This document shows positions 25,784-34,475 of a stretch of 43,570 bases of DNA, piece by piece. Position 1 is the first letter of the stretch; each line of letters opens with the position of its first letter. Source of the stretch: Synergistaceae bacterium (GTDB taxonomy: Bacteria > Synergistota > Synergistia > Synergistales > Aminobacteriaceae). Location: NCBI GenBank assembly GCA_031272035.1, contig JAISUO010000115.1:1-43570 (forward strand). Direction: 5' to 3'. The notes below the pieces were generated by a model that saw only the letters and a program-made list of their open reading frames with translations, had not been told where the DNA came from and did not search any database. Made by a program: the position numbers and the translations under genes.

Positions 25784-27198
25784 CGGAGACGAAAGCGATT
25801 CGCACGCGTTTTGCCCCGTCGCCCACGGGGGATCTCCACATCGGTGGAGCCAGAACGGCCCTCTTCAATTTTCTTTTTGCCCGAGGCGCGGGAGAGAAGG
25901 GCTGCTTCATCCTGCGCATCGACGACACGGACCGAGAGCGCTCCAGCGTCGAATACGAGGCGCGAATAATGGAAGATCTGCGCTGGCTGGGTCTGGAATG
26001 GGACCAGGGGCCGGGACGTCCGGATTTTTCGGGGAAAGGCCCCTGGAGACAAAGCGAGCGTGCCCGTTTTTACGAAGAGGCTCTCTCCGCCCTGAGGGAA
26101 AAAGACGCTGTTTATCCCTGTTTCTGCAGCGAGAAACGGCTGGAAGATCTGCGGGAACGACAGATGGCGAAAGCCCTGCCGCCCCGTTACGATGGGGCCT
26201 GTCGGGCCATTCCCCGTGAGGAAGCCCTTCGCCGGATCGAGAAGGGAGAGCGGTACTGCTGGCGTTTCGCCCTTCCCGACAGAACCCTCTCGTTTCACGA
26301 CCAGGCCAGGGGGGAGCTGTCCTTTGCTCCCAACATGGGGGATTTTGTGGTGACCCGAAGCGACGGACAGGCCACGTATCTTTTCGCCTCCGCGGTGGAC
26401 GATCGCCTGATGGAGATCACCCACATCATTCGGGGCGACGAGCACATTCCCAATACGGTGCGTCAGAAGGCGATCTTCGACGCGTTGGGCTGGCCCTTCC
26501 CCGACTGCGCCCACGTCCCGATGATTCTCTCCTCGGAGGACCATCGAAAACTCAGCAAGCGGACGGGCTCCACTCCCATAAGCGCTTATCGGGAAAGGGG
26601 ATTTCTTCCCGAGGCGATCTGCGCCTGTCTGGCCACCCTGAGCTGGACCCCTTCCGAGTCCGTTTCGCTTTTTTCTCTGAAGGGGATGGCGGCGGATTTT
26701 TCTCTCGATCGCCTTTCGGTTTCCTCCCCTGTCCATGACGAGGCCCATTTGCTCGCCTGGCAGAAGGCGGCTGTGGAGCGATTGGGAAGCGGAGTTCTGC
26801 TGGAGAAACTGAAAGAGCGGGATCCCCGGTTTGAAAAGTTCGATTCGAAGGAAATGAAGCTCCTGATTGAGGACCTGCTTGGGGAAAATCCCACGCTGCC
26901 TCTGCTGCGGAAGGCCCTGGAGGTTCTCTTTGAGAGGCCGCCCCTGCGGAACGAAGATCTGCCCTGGCTGTCCGGACTGAAGGAAACGCTGCGTTCAGCC
27001 GATCCATGGAATGAGGAGATGCTGAACGGAAAGCTGAGGGGTTATATGAAGGAACAGGGGCTGAAGGGGAAGGCCTTTTTCCACCCTTTGAGGCTGATCC
27101 TGACCGGGCGGGAAAGCGGTTCCCCCCTGCCGCTCCTGATGGGAGTGATGGGACGGGAGGAAACCCTGTCCCGACTGGGCGACGAAAAGAAAATCTGA
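25780..27198 (+). CDS. gltX: Glutamyl-tRNA synthetase
   Basis: Class I aminoacyl-tRNA synthetase of 472 residues charging tRNA-Glu (and in some lineages tRNA-Gln, which cannot be told here). The HIGH motif appears as HIGG in FAPSPTGDLHIGGARTALFN, the KMSKS loop as HRKLSKRTGS, and FILRIDDTDRERSS lies between. The C-terminal anticodon-binding helical domain is complete. No glutaminyl enzyme or gatCAB genes are in view. Confidence 0.96.
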   Translation: MTETKAIRTRFAPSPTGDLHIGGARTALFNFLFARGAGEKGCFILRIDDTDRERSSVEYEARIMEDLRWLGLEWDQGPGRPDFSGKGPWRQSERARFYEEALSALREKDAVYPCFCSEKRLEDLRERQMAKALPPRYDGACRAIPREEALRRIEKGERYCWRFALPDRTLSFHDQARGELSFAPNMGDFVVTRSDGQATYLFASAVDDRLMEITHIIRGDEHIPNTVRQKAIFDALGWPFPDCAHVPMILSSEDHRKLSKRTGSTPISAYRERGFLPEAICACLATLSWTPSESVSLFSLKGMAADFSLDRLSVSSPVHDEAHLLAWQKAAVERLGSGVLLEKLKERDPRFEKFDSKEMKLLIEDLLGENPTLPLLRKALEVLFERPPLRNEDLPWLSGLKETLRSADPWNEEMLNGKLRGYMKEQGLKGKAFFHPLRLILTGRESGSPLPLLMGVMGREETLSRLGDEKKI

Positions 27199-27229
27199 GC
27201 GTGAAACTGAAGCGAACATCTGCCGAATA

Positions 27230-27266
27230 AAAGCTGTATGAAAGCTGTATAAAAGGCTGTATAAAA
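27230..27266 (+). repeat. Three tandem AAAGCTGTATA-like units
   Basis: Units begin at 27230 (AAAGCTGTATG), 27241 (AAAGCTGTATA) and 27252 (AAAGGCTGTATA). They lie between gltX and the small gene at 27285, directly before its ribosome binding site. TATAAA within the units could also act as a -10 element. Confidence 0.6.
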
Positions 27267-27284
27267 AGAAGGAAGGAAAGTCCA

Positions 27285-27467
27285 ATGAGCGGCGTCTACA
27301 TTCGTAACGAACTGTGTGGAGATTTTCAGGGGCTTGCCGAGGAGGAGCTGCCTGTCCTGGAAGATGAAGTTTGCGCGGATCGGGCTTTGGAAATGTCCGT
27401 GGAGGATCGTTACGAGGCGGCAATCGAAAATTGCTGGGCGGACTTTATAAAGGACTTTTACGTTTGA
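27285..27467 (+). CDS. Small acidic hypothetical protein
   Basis: A 60-residue protein, strongly acidic (about 15 Asp and Glu), with two Cys in the first half, one more near residue 49, and several aromatic residues at the C-terminus (WADFIKDFYV). I do not recognise a family. Support for a real gene is the AAGGAAGGAAAG binding site at good distance before the ATG and its own intergenic space; codon use is normal. It lies between gltX and the nusA operon promoter. The stop codon sits in a repeated GTTTGACGCCG (27462 and 27474). Confidence 0.6.
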   Translation: MSGVYIRNELCGDFQGLAEEELPVLEDEVCADRALEMSVEDRYEAAIENCWADFIKDFYV

Positions 27468-27543
27468 CGCCGGGTTTGACGCCGATTTGAAGTCAAATCA
27501 AATCGAAGGCCGAGCGTCCCCAAAAAATATTTTGCCGCGGTGA

Positions 27544-27572
27544 TTGTTTTTTGGGAGAAGTGAGTGTATAAT
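27544..27572 (+). promoter_or_regulatory. Sigma-70-type promoter of the rimP-nusA operon
   Basis: TTGTTT at 27544-27549 and a perfect TATAAT at 27567-27572 with an ideal 17-bp spacer. Transcription would begin near 27579, giving a leader of about 157 bases before rimP. Confidence 0.75.
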
Positions 27573-27601
27573 AGGGTCAATTCACGGTAGATTTTGACTT
27601 G

Positions 27602-27625
27602 GAGAGTGGGTGTTCGCCCACTCTC
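27602..27625 (+). promoter_or_regulatory. Leader hairpin of the rimP-nusA-infB operon
   Basis: GAGAGTGGG pairs perfectly with CCCACTCTC (9 bp) around the loop TGTTCG, followed by TTTGTTTG. It starts about 23 bases into the predicted transcript. It looks like an attenuator: strong stem, short and interrupted T-run. Since NusA, a termination factor, is encoded in this operon, feedback through this hairpin is a plausible inference. Confidence 0.6.
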
Positions 27626-27632
27626 TTTGTTT

Positions 27633-27693
27633 GAATATCTGGTGAATATCTGGAATGAATGAATATCTGGAAGAATATCCGAGTGAATACCCG
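27633..27693 (+). repeat. Five GAATATCTGG-like repeats in the rimP leader
   Basis: Copies start at 27633, 27644, 27661, 27673 and 27684; the first three share ten bases exactly and the last two have diverged (GAATATCCGA, GAATACCCGA). They lie between the leader hairpin and the rimP ribosome binding site, in untranslated sequence if rimP starts at 27736. Confidence 0.6.
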
Positions 27694-27735
27694 AATTCCT
27701 GCCCGTTACCGGAGATGGGAGAGGAGGTTTGGCTG

Positions 27736-28275
27736 TTGAGTGACAGCAGTAAGGAAGCAATGATCCGCGAAATTGGCAGAACAGTGGAAGAACTGGGCTA
27801 CGAGTGTGTACACGCCGCTCTGACGACGGAATCCGGAAGACCGGTGGTGCGGGTGTTCATCGATTCTCTGGGGGGAATCGGCATCAGAGACTGCGAGGTG
27901 GTTTCAAAAGCGCTGAATCGTTATCTGGACGAAGCCGACTCTCCGGAGCTGACTGGCAGATATTACCTGGAGGTCAGTTCACCCGGCTTGGAAAGACCTC
28001 TTTTCACCCCCGCCGATTACCTGCGTTTCAACGGCAGGGAAGCGAGGATCAAAACGCTGGAGCTGATTGATGGTCGGAAGGTTCACACGGGGATTATCAA
28101 AGAATCCGACGAGGCGTCGGTCACTCTGGTCACCGAGGAGGGGCAGAGGGTGATCCCCTTCGGCCTTGTGGCCCGGGCGACGCTGGTTTTCAGAGGACTG
28201 GAACCCCAGGAGCCAAAGAAGAAGCCGGGCGGCAAAAAACGAAAAAACGAAGCAATACCGGCGAACAGAACATGA
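27736..28275 (+). CDS. rimP: Ribosome maturation factor RimP
   Basis: Needed for assembly of the 30S subunit. The 179 residues include the N-terminal alpha/beta domain (IGRTVEELGYECVHAAL), the signature YYLEVSSPGLERPLFTPADYLRF, and a C-terminal Sm-like barrel; the tail is Lys-rich. The TTG at 27736 is chosen because GGAGGT lies 8 bases before it and it gives the normal family N-terminus. An in-frame ATG at 27655 would add 27 residues encoded by the leader repeats (EYLEEYPSEYP) and has no binding site. Confidence 0.92.
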   Translation: MSDSSKEAMIREIGRTVEELGYECVHAALTTESGRPVVRVFIDSLGGIGIRDCEVVSKALNRYLDEADSPELTGRYYLEVSSPGLERPLFTPADYLRFNGREARIKTLELIDGRKVHTGIIKESDEASVTLVTEEGQRVIPFGLVARATLVFRGLEPQEPKKKPGGKKRKNEAIPANRT

Positions 28276-28288
28276 GGAGGAACATTGA

Positions 28289-29389
28289 ATGCAGTTGGGG
28301 CGCGATTTTTTACGTGCATTGAATCAGATAACGAAGGAACGTGGCCTTTCTGTGGAATTGATTGCCTCCAGCCTTGAGGCTGCGCTTATTTCCGCTTACA
28401 GAAAATACCAGGGGGGCAACCAGGAGGTCGAGGTTCACGTCGATTTCGAAAGCGGCAACGTCTCGGTTTCCGAACTGCGCACAGTCGTGAAGACCGTGGA
28501 GTCGGAGGACACGGAAATCACGCTGGCCGACGCGAAGAAGCTGGGCTACAAAAACGTCGCGGCGGGAGATGTCCTGCGCATCGAGAAGAACCCGGAGGAT
28601 TTTGGAAGAATCGCGGCGCAGACGGCGCGTCAGGTGATCATTCAGCGCCTGAAGGACGCCGAACGGCAGGTGATCTACGAGGAGTTTTCCGACAAGGTCG
28701 GCGAGATGATGACGGGGGTCGTGTTCAAATCCGAAAACAATCAGGTGCTCATCCGACTGAACGAGCGGACAGAGGGCATTCTCCCCAGAGAAGAGCGGAT
28801 CGCCGGAGAAAAGTACAATCCTGGCGATCGCATGAAGTTCTTCGTGCTGGATGTGCGGCAGACGACGCGAGGACCCCGTATTGTCGTCTCCCGGACTCAT
28901 CCGGGGCTTTTGCGCAAACTGCTGGAGCTGGAAGTCCCCGAAATCGCGGACGGCGTAATTGAGATCAAGAACATCGTGCGTGAGGGGGGCACCCGGGCGA
29001 AGGTGGCTCTGATGACCCTGGACGCCAACGTGGACCCTGTGGGGGCCTGCGTGGGAAACGGAGGGGCGCGGATCAAGGCGGTGAGCCGGGAGCTTGCCGG
29101 AGAGAAGGTGGACATCGTCATCTGGAGCAGCGAGCCTCTGGTCTACATCCGCAACTCGCTTTCTCCCGCCAGGGTGGCGAAGGTGGAGCCAGTGCTGGAT
29201 CAGGAGCGATCCGTGCAGGTGTACGTGTATCCCGATCAGCTTTCTCTGGCCATCGGCAAGGCAGGGCAGAACGTGCGTCTTTCCGCCCGGCTGACCGGCT
29301 GGAAGATCGACATCAGCGCCATTGAGGTCGATCGTATGCCCACCCTGTCGGATATCTTCCACGATTTTGTGGAGGAAAAAGCGGAGTGA
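28289..29389 (+). CDS. nusA: Transcription termination/antitermination factor NusA
   Basis: Binds RNA polymerase and RNA to control pausing, termination and antitermination. The 366 residues show the N-terminal polymerase-binding domain (to about 125), an S1 domain (GVVFKSENNQVLIRLNERTEGILPREE), then KH1 and KH2 domains with the GNGGARIKAVSRELAGEKVDI and IGKAGQNVRLSARLTGWKIDI motifs. The acidic repeats of E. coli NusA are absent, as in most non-proteobacteria. GAGGAGG precedes the ATG. Confidence 0.96.
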   Translation: MQLGRDFLRALNQITKERGLSVELIASSLEAALISAYRKYQGGNQEVEVHVDFESGNVSVSELRTVVKTVESEDTEITLADAKKLGYKNVAAGDVLRIEKNPEDFGRIAAQTARQVIIQRLKDAERQVIYEEFSDKVGEMMTGVVFKSENNQVLIRLNERTEGILPREERIAGEKYNPGDRMKFFVLDVRQTTRGPRIVVSRTHPGLLRKLLELEVPEIADGVIEIKNIVREGGTRAKVALMTLDANVDPVGACVGNGGARIKAVSRELAGEKVDIVIWSSEPLVYIRNSLSPARVAKVEPVLDQERSVQVYVYPDQLSLAIGKAGQNVRLSARLTGWKIDISAIEVDRMPTLSDIFHDFVEEKAE

Positions 29390-29394
29390 CGGTT

Positions 29395-30021
29395 ATGGCC
29401 GGCATCCCGAGACAACGGCCCCGTACCTGCGTCGCCTGCAGAGAGGAATCCTTTCGGAGGGCGCTGGTGCGAGTCGTCCGCTCGCCGGAGGGAACCGTCG
29501 CCCTGGATACCCGGGGCAAACTTCCGGGGCGGGGGGCCTACCTCTGCGCGCGAAGGGAATGCGTCGAGAAAGCGCGGAAAACCGGAGCCCTGTCCCGGGC
29601 GCTGAAAACGGAGGTCTCTCCCGAAATTTTCGAGAAACTGCTGGAGTACATCGAAACCGGCGGCGGCGGTCGGGACAGGGCGGAGATCCGGAAGGAACTG
29701 CATTCCATTCTGGGGCTGTCGCGCCGGGCCTCTTTGATATATATCGGAACCGATAGTGTAAAATCGCAGTGTAAGAAGGAACCCCTGTTGATCCTGACCG
29801 CCGCCGACGCCTCCGATTCCGTCGGGGCGATCGTCGGGGGAATCGAAGGCGGCGGGCACGTTCATCTTCGTATGCCTCTTTCCAGCGCGGAGCTTTCCGC
29901 GGCTCTGGGAGCGTCGAACGTACAGGCAATAGCTCTGCCGGAGCGCAACGGTCTGGCGGATAAGATAAAAATGTTGCTTAGAGAAGGGGGAATCGCCCTT
30001 GAGCAAAATGAGAGTGTATGA
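29395..30021 (+). CDS. rnpM: RnpM (YlxR)-L7Ae fusion RNA-binding protein
   Basis: Two RNA-binding domains in one chain of 208 residues. The first (about 1-80) is the YlxR/DUF448 fold with RTCVACREESFRRALVRVVR and GRGAYLC; YlxR is known as RnpM, a modulator of RNase P. The second (about 100-200) is an L7Ae/L30e domain (ILGLSRRASLIYIGTDSV), the counterpart of YlxQ. In Bacillus these are two adjacent genes between nusA and infB. ATG 29395 has GGAG 8 bases upstream; a GTG at 29386, overlapping the nusA stop, is the alternative. It overlaps infB by 23 bp. Confidence 0.9.
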   Translation: MAGIPRQRPRTCVACREESFRRALVRVVRSPEGTVALDTRGKLPGRGAYLCARRECVEKARKTGALSRALKTEVSPEIFEKLLEYIETGGGGRDRAEIRKELHSILGLSRRASLIYIGTDSVKSQCKKEPLLILTAADASDSVGAIVGGIEGGGHVHLRMPLSSAELSAALGASNVQAIALPERNGLADKIKMLLREGGIALEQNESV

Positions 30022-32014
30022 ACTGGCCAAGATTTTGGGTAAAAGTAACAAAGATTTAATGAAAATTCTGGAAGATCTGGGCATCGAAGTCAAAACGCAC
30101 ATGAGTTCCATTGAAAACGACGTGGCCCAGCTGGTTGAAGATGCGCTGTCGGAGAGCGTTCCGAAAACGCAGACGTCGGATGCGAATCCGGTGGAAAAGA
30201 AAAAAATAGAGTGGGGAGAGAAGAGTACGATTAAGTCAGTGGCGGAAAAAATTGGAATTTCCAGCGCGGATGCGGTAAAGGCGCTCATGTCGGCGGGGAT
30301 CATGGTTCCCGCTACCAGTCCGGTGGACGACAAAATAACGAAAGTTTTGGAAAAAGCCTTCGACGTTTCTTTTGTTTTCGAGGAAGCGCCGACGCCCGTC
30401 GAAACGAAGAAAAAAAGGGATAAAGAGCCCGAAAAGAAACCGGCTGAAGCGACGCCCGGCCCCCACGGGCAGAAACAGAAAAGCGGCGAAGAAGACGGTA
30501 AACGGGTTCCGCGCCCCCCCATCGTTACGGTGATGGGACATGTGGACCACGGCAAGACGACGCTGCTGGACACCATCCGTCACACCAACGTCACGGCCAG
30601 AGAGGCGGGGGGCATCACCCAGCACATCGGCGCTTACATCGTCATGCACGAAAAGAAGCCCATCGTGTTCCTGGACACGCCCGGTCATGAGGCCTTTACC
30701 GCCATGCGCGCCCGGGGGGCCAGCGTGACGGACATCGTTATTCTCGTGGTGGCGGCGGACGACGGGGTGATGCCCCAGACCAGGGAGGCCATCGACCACG
30801 TCAAAGCGGCGGGAGTGCCCATTGTGGTGGCGGTGAACAAAGTGGACAAGCCCACGGCGAAACCGGACCGAGTCCGTCAGCAGCTTTCCGACGCGGGGCT
30901 GGTTCCCGAGGAGTGGGGCGGCGACGTGATCATGGTGGACGTTTCGGCCAAAGAAGGCGACGGTATTCCCCAATTGCTGGAAATGGTCCTTCTTGTGGCG
31001 GAGATGCAGGAGCTGAAAGGCGACCCTGCCGCCTCTCCGGAGGGCGTCGTCATTGAGGCCCAGCTCGACAAGGGCAAGGGGCCCGTGGCCACGGTCATCG
31101 TGCAAAAGGGAACTTTGAAGCGCGGGGATATCGTGCTGTTCGGGTCCGCCTGGGGCAAAATCCGTGCGCTGATCGACACCACCGGAAAAAATGTGAACTC
31201 CGCCGGACTGAGTACCCCAGTGGAGATTCTCGGACTGGACGAGGTTCCTCAGCCGGGAGAGTTTTTCAGGGTGGTGTCCTCGGAGCGGGAAGCCCGTTCG
31301 GCTCTGGCCGAAAGCCGTTCTCTGCAGCGCGACGCCTCGGGAGCGCCCGTTCATCGGGTTTCCCTGGAGGACCTTTACTCTCAGATGCAGGAAGGGCAGA
31401 TTCCTCAGTTGAACCTGCTGATCAAGTGCGACGTGCAGGGGTCCGTGGAGGCTCTTTGCGCTTCTCTGGAAAAAATGGCCACCAGCGAGGTGGGCGTCAA
31501 TATCGTTCATCGCGGAGTCGGACGAATCGCGGAGTCGGACGTCATGCTGGCCTCGGCCTCCAATGCGGTCATTGTGGGCTTCAACGTCCGCCCCGACGCC
31601 AACGCGAAAAAAATCGCGGAGTCGGACGGAGTGGAAATTCGCATTTACAACATTATCTACGACGTGATCGACGACGTTCGGGCGGCTATGGAAGGGCTTC
31701 TGAAGCCCAGCCTCCGGGAGCAGATTCTGGGTGAGGCGCAAATTCGCTCGATTTTCAAAATTCCGAAGGCGGGAAGGGTCGCCGGCTGTCATGTGACGGA
31801 GGGTCTTGTGCGCCGCAACGCCAAAGTGCGCGTCGTGAGGGCGGGCATCGTTCTCTGGAACGGCAATATTTCCACGCTGCATCATTTTAAGGACGAGGCG
31901 CGGGAGGTCAAGGCGGGGTTCGACTGCGGCATCACCCTGGCGGGATTCCAGGACTTCGAAGAAGGCGATATTTTGGAGGCTTACGAGGTCGTTGAGGAAA
32001 AACGCACGCTGTAA
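29999..32014 (+). CDS. infB: Translation initiation factor IF-2
   Basis: GTPase that brings initiator tRNA to the ribosome. Two IF2 N-terminal modules are seen (residues 3-50 and about 78-125, the second preceded by [17 protein letters not shown]), then a charged linker, and the GTPase domain with [17 protein letters not shown] and NKVDK. Domains II, III (IF-2 specific) and IV follow. At 671 residues it is short, mainly because the linker is short. Start is a TTG in the end of the rnpM gene with AAGGGGGA upstream. The stop codon begins a 10-bp repeat array. Confidence 0.96.
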   Translation: MSKMRVYELAKILGKSNKDLMKILEDLGIEVKTHMSSIENDVAQLVEDALSESVPKTQTSDANPVEKKKIEWGEKSTIKSVAEKIGISSADAVKALMSAGIMVPATSPVDDKITKVLEKAFDVSFVFEEAPTPVETKKKRDKEPEKKPAEATPGPHGQKQKSGEEDGKRVPRPPIVTVMGHVDHGKTTLLDTIRHTNVTAREAGGITQHIGAYIVMHEKKPIVFLDTPGHEAFTAMRARGASVTDIVILVVAADDGVMPQTREAIDHVKAAGVPIVVAVNKVDKPTAKPDRVRQQLSDAGLVPEEWGGDVIMVDVSAKEGDGIPQLLEMVLLVAEMQELKGDPAASPEGVVIEAQLDKGKGPVATVIVQKGTLKRGDIVLFGSAWGKIRALIDTTGKNVNSAGLSTPVEILGLDEVPQPGEFFRVVSSEREARSALAESRSLQRDASGAPVHRVSLEDLYSQMQEGQIPQLNLLIKCDVQGSVEALCASLEKMATSEVGVNIVHRGVGRIAESDVMLASASNAVIVGFNVRPDANAKKIAESDGVEIRIYNIIYDVIDDVRAAMEGLLKPSLREQILGEAQIRSIFKIPKAGRVAGCHVTEGLVRRNAKVRVVRAGIVLWNGNISTLHHFKDEAREVKAGFDCGITLAGFQDFEEGDILEAYEVVEEKRTL

Positions 32015-32050
32015 AAGATTGTAAGAAATCGTAAGAAATTGTAAGAAACG
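32011..32050 (+). repeat. 10-bp tandem repeat carrying the infB stop codon
   Basis: Four units of a GTAAGAAATT-like sequence start at 32011 (diverged, GTAAAAGATT), 32021, 32031 and 32041. Each contains TAA, at 32012 (the real infB stop), 32022, 32032 and 32042, so the 10-bp period puts a stop in each of the three frames. The rest of the 139-bp gap before rbfA holds no recognisable gene. Confidence 0.75.
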
Positions 32051-32153
32051 AGAAATGAGAGTTAAGGGCTGAGAATGGGGCATACCGTTATGGCCGCGAG
32101 GGAAGAACGCCGGAGGTTCGGAATCGTGGACTTTCGGCAGGAGGTGAACAGAT

Positions 32154-32582
32154 TTGGCAACGTTTCGCATGGCGAGGATCAATAAGCAGCTTCAACGGGA
32201 AATATCGCTGCTTCTGGAACAGCGAATCAAGAACGACGGAGCGAAAAACGCCATCATCACAGGAGTGGACTGCGCTCGAGATCTGGAGACCGCGCGGGTG
32301 TATTTTACGACGCTGGACCCCGCGATTCGCCCGGAAGTGCTGGTTGAACTGCAGAACGTGAAAGGCGCACTGCGTACGATGCTGGGACACGGATTGAAAC
32401 TGCGGCATGTGCCGGCCCTGGAGTTCCTGGTCGATCAGTCTCAGGAATACGGGCGGCATATTGATGATGTTCTGCGTCGGCTGGGGCTGGATTCTCACGG
32501 AAAAGAGGCCGAAGGAGACGACGACGCCGGGGACGAAGATGAAGACGGGGACGAGGAAACGGAGGAAGGGGGGCAATCATGA
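32154..32582 (+). CDS. rbfA: Ribosome-binding factor A
   Basis: Cold-shock and 16S rRNA maturation factor of the 30S subunit. The KH-like core covers residues 1-110, with the family N-terminus RMARINKQLQREISLLLEQ and the C-terminal core helix QEYGRHIDDVLRRLG. A strongly acidic tail follows (almost all Asp, Glu and Gly for the last 25 residues). The TTG at 32154 has GGAGGTG about 9 bases upstream. Its stop overlaps nrnA. The order infB-rbfA is common, but the small ylxP (DUF503) gene often placed between them is missing. Confidence 0.94.
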   Translation: MATFRMARINKQLQREISLLLEQRIKNDGAKNAIITGVDCARDLETARVYFTTLDPAIRPEVLVELQNVKGALRTMLGHGLKLRHVPALEFLVDQSQEYGRHIDDVLRRLGLDSHGKEAEGDDDAGDEDEDGDEETEEGGQS

Positions 32583-33586
32583 AAACCCTGAATCCGGAAG
32601 TCCTTTCGCAGGTCGCCCGCACGCTTTCCGAAGCCGCTTCATGGTACATTTTTTCCCATATGAAACTGGACGGAGACGCTCTGGGCTCCGGCTCGGCGCT
32701 GTTTGAGGCGGGGCTGCTGCAGGGGAAGAACGTCCGCTGGACGGGGCCCGACCCGGTGCCTCCCTCCTACGACTACCTTCCTAATGTGGAGAACTACCGT
32801 ATTCAGGAAAGCTACGTCTTTGACAGTCGGGAGATCCTTCACATCTTTTTGGACTCGGCTGACGAGGACAGGGGCGTAAAGGGACTGCGGGACGCCCGGC
32901 TTCCCCACGCGTTCATTCTGAATATCGATCACCACGAGGACAACAGCCTTTTCGGCACGATGAACTGCGTGGAGCCGGGAGTGTCCTCTGTGGCCGAGCT
33001 CCTGTGGCACATCATGCAGGCGGGAGGGTGGAACATCACGCCCCGGGTGGCCGAGGGCCTTTATACGGGTATCATCAGCGACACGGGGGGTTTCATGTAC
33101 AGCAACACCTCCCCCGAAACCCATCGGGTGGCGGCGGACCTCCTGTGCCGGGAGGTGGATCCGGCGAAAATCGACGCCGCCCTTCGCCAGAATCGATCTC
33201 TGGAGGGGATGCACCTGTGGGGGCTGGCCCTGAGCCGGATATGCCGCTTTGGGGTCCAGTCTCAGATCGCCATGACCTGGCTGTCCCGAAAAGATTTTGA
33301 AACCACGGGCGCCATAGTGGCGGATACGGAATCTCTCGTCAATCAGCTGCTGCTGATCCAGGGCGTTCGTTTCGCCGCCATGGTCACCGAGGGCGAAAAG
33401 GATGCGCGGGTCAGTTTTCGTTCCAGAGCCGGGGCGGTTACCGCCGCCTCTGTCGCCCGTTCCCTGGGGGGCGGAGGACACCCCAGAGCCGCGGGAACCA
33501 CGCTGCCCCTTCCTTTGGAAGACGCCATTCAAATCGTTCGGACCACCGTGGAGAATGCCTATGCCGAATGGTTTGCTGCTGATTGA
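32579..33586 (+). CDS. nrnA: DHH-family oligoribonuclease/pAp phosphatase (NrnA-like)
   Basis: Degrades very short RNAs and, in studied members, removes the 3' phosphate of pAp. DHH domain motifs are SHMKLDGDALGS, the Asp of LDSAD, DHH in LNIDHHEDN and the Asp of GIISDTGGF; the C-terminal DHHA1 domain ends with GGGGHPRAAG. Length 335 is typical. The ATG overlaps the rbfA stop (ATGA), so the two are probably translationally linked. Confidence 0.93.
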   Translation: MKTLNPEVLSQVARTLSEAASWYIFSHMKLDGDALGSGSALFEAGLLQGKNVRWTGPDPVPPSYDYLPNVENYRIQESYVFDSREILHIFLDSADEDRGVKGLRDARLPHAFILNIDHHEDNSLFGTMNCVEPGVSSVAELLWHIMQAGGWNITPRVAEGLYTGIISDTGGFMYSNTSPETHRVAADLLCREVDPAKIDAALRQNRSLEGMHLWGLALSRICRFGVQSQIAMTWLSRKDFETTGAIVADTESLVNQLLLIQGVRFAAMVTEGEKDARVSFRSRAGAVTAASVARSLGGGGHPRAAGTTLPLPLEDAIQIVRTTVENAYAEWFAAD

Positions 33587-34475
33587 CAAACCTGTGGGGC
33601 TCCGCAGCGCGGAGTGCGTGGCGAGGGTAAAAAAACATTTTGCCGGCGCCCGGGTGGGCCACGCGGGAACTCTGGACTCCACGGCTTCCGGCCTTCTCAT
33701 CGTCCTGCTGGGGCTGGCCACGCGTCTGTCGGATTATGTGATGAAGCTCTCCAAGGTTTACGAGGCCGAAGTTTGTCTCGGAGTGTCCACGGATACCTGC
33801 GACAGTTCGGGGCAGGTGGTGTTTCGCGGGGACGCGGCGAAGGTGGATGAAGCGGCCTTTGACAGTGTCCTTCGTTCTTTTTGGGGAGAGCGCATGCAGC
33901 TTCCGCCCGGCATATCGGCTCTGAAGGTGGGGGGAAAACCCTCCCATCGCATCGTCCGTTCCGGAGGGGCGGAGCGGCCGAAGGCGCGGCCCGTTTACGT
34001 GACTTCCGTGAAACGGTGTTCACCCCTTCGGGAGGGTCGGGTGCGGATTTCCGTGACCTGCGGAAAGGGAACCTACATCCGCAGCATCGTTCGGGACATC
34101 GGAGAGATCCTTCAGTGCGGGGCCTGCGTGACGGAGCTGCGCCGGCTTTCCACCGGACCTTTTCATGTGAGGGATGCCCTGCTGCCGGATGCGACTGAGG
34201 AAATGGAACTTCGCTTGCGCTCCCCCGCGGAGGTGGGCGCTCATTTTCACCGCGTTTCCCTTTCGCCGGACGCCGAACGGAGGCTGATGGACGGACTCTG
34301 CGTTCCTCTGGGAGAGGCGGGGCGTTATGTTCCCGGTTCCGTGTCTCTTTCAGGAGGGGTGTACGTGGAGGGAAAGAGGATGATCGGGTTTGCCGACATC
34401 GAGACGGGGGCGAAGGGCGAGCTCTGCCTGAGGCCGAAAACCAACATTATCGCCGGTCCGGAGGAACTTCGATGA
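33561..34475 (+). CDS. truB: tRNA pseudouridine-55 synthase TruB
   Basis: Makes pseudouridine 55 in the T-loop of tRNAs. The N-terminus is MPNGLLLIDKPVGL; the catalytic Asp is in VGHAGTLDSTASGLL; other motifs are YEAEVCLGVSTDTCDSSG and CGKGTYIRSIVRDIG. A C-terminal PUA-like segment is present. In ISALKVGGKPSHRIVRSGG the Tyr or Phe usually found after the Gly-Lys stretch is replaced by His. ATG 33561 has GGAG 7 bases upstream; another ATG two codons earlier is too close. It overlaps nrnA by 26 bp and ribF by 4 bp. Confidence 0.95.
   Translation: MPNGLLLIDKPVGLRSAECVARVKKHFAGARVGHAGTLDSTASGLLIVLLGLATRLSDYVMKLSKVYEAEVCLGVSTDTCDSSGQVVFRGDAAKVDEAAFDSVLRSFWGERMQLPPGISALKVGGKPSHRIVRSGGAERPKARPVYVTSVKRCSPLREGRVRISVTCGKGTYIRSIVRDIGEILQCGACVTELRRLSTGPFHVRDALLPDATEEMELRLRSPAEVGAHFHRVSLSPDAERRLMDGLCVPLGEAGRYVPGSVSLSGGVYVEGKRMIGFADIETGAKGELCLRPKTNIIAGPEELR

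Noticed and set aside
27484-27499. Perfect GATTTGA/TCAAATC inverted repeat after the 60-residue gene
   Set aside because: The two-base loop is too tight for a terminator hairpin and no T-run follows; it may be an operator but nothing supports that.
32075-32185. Small 36-codon frame between infB and rbfA
   Set aside because: A weak AAGGG precedes it and it overlaps the rbfA start, but the protein is Arg-rich, unlike any family, and does not resemble YlxP; coupling to rbfA is possible but unsupported.
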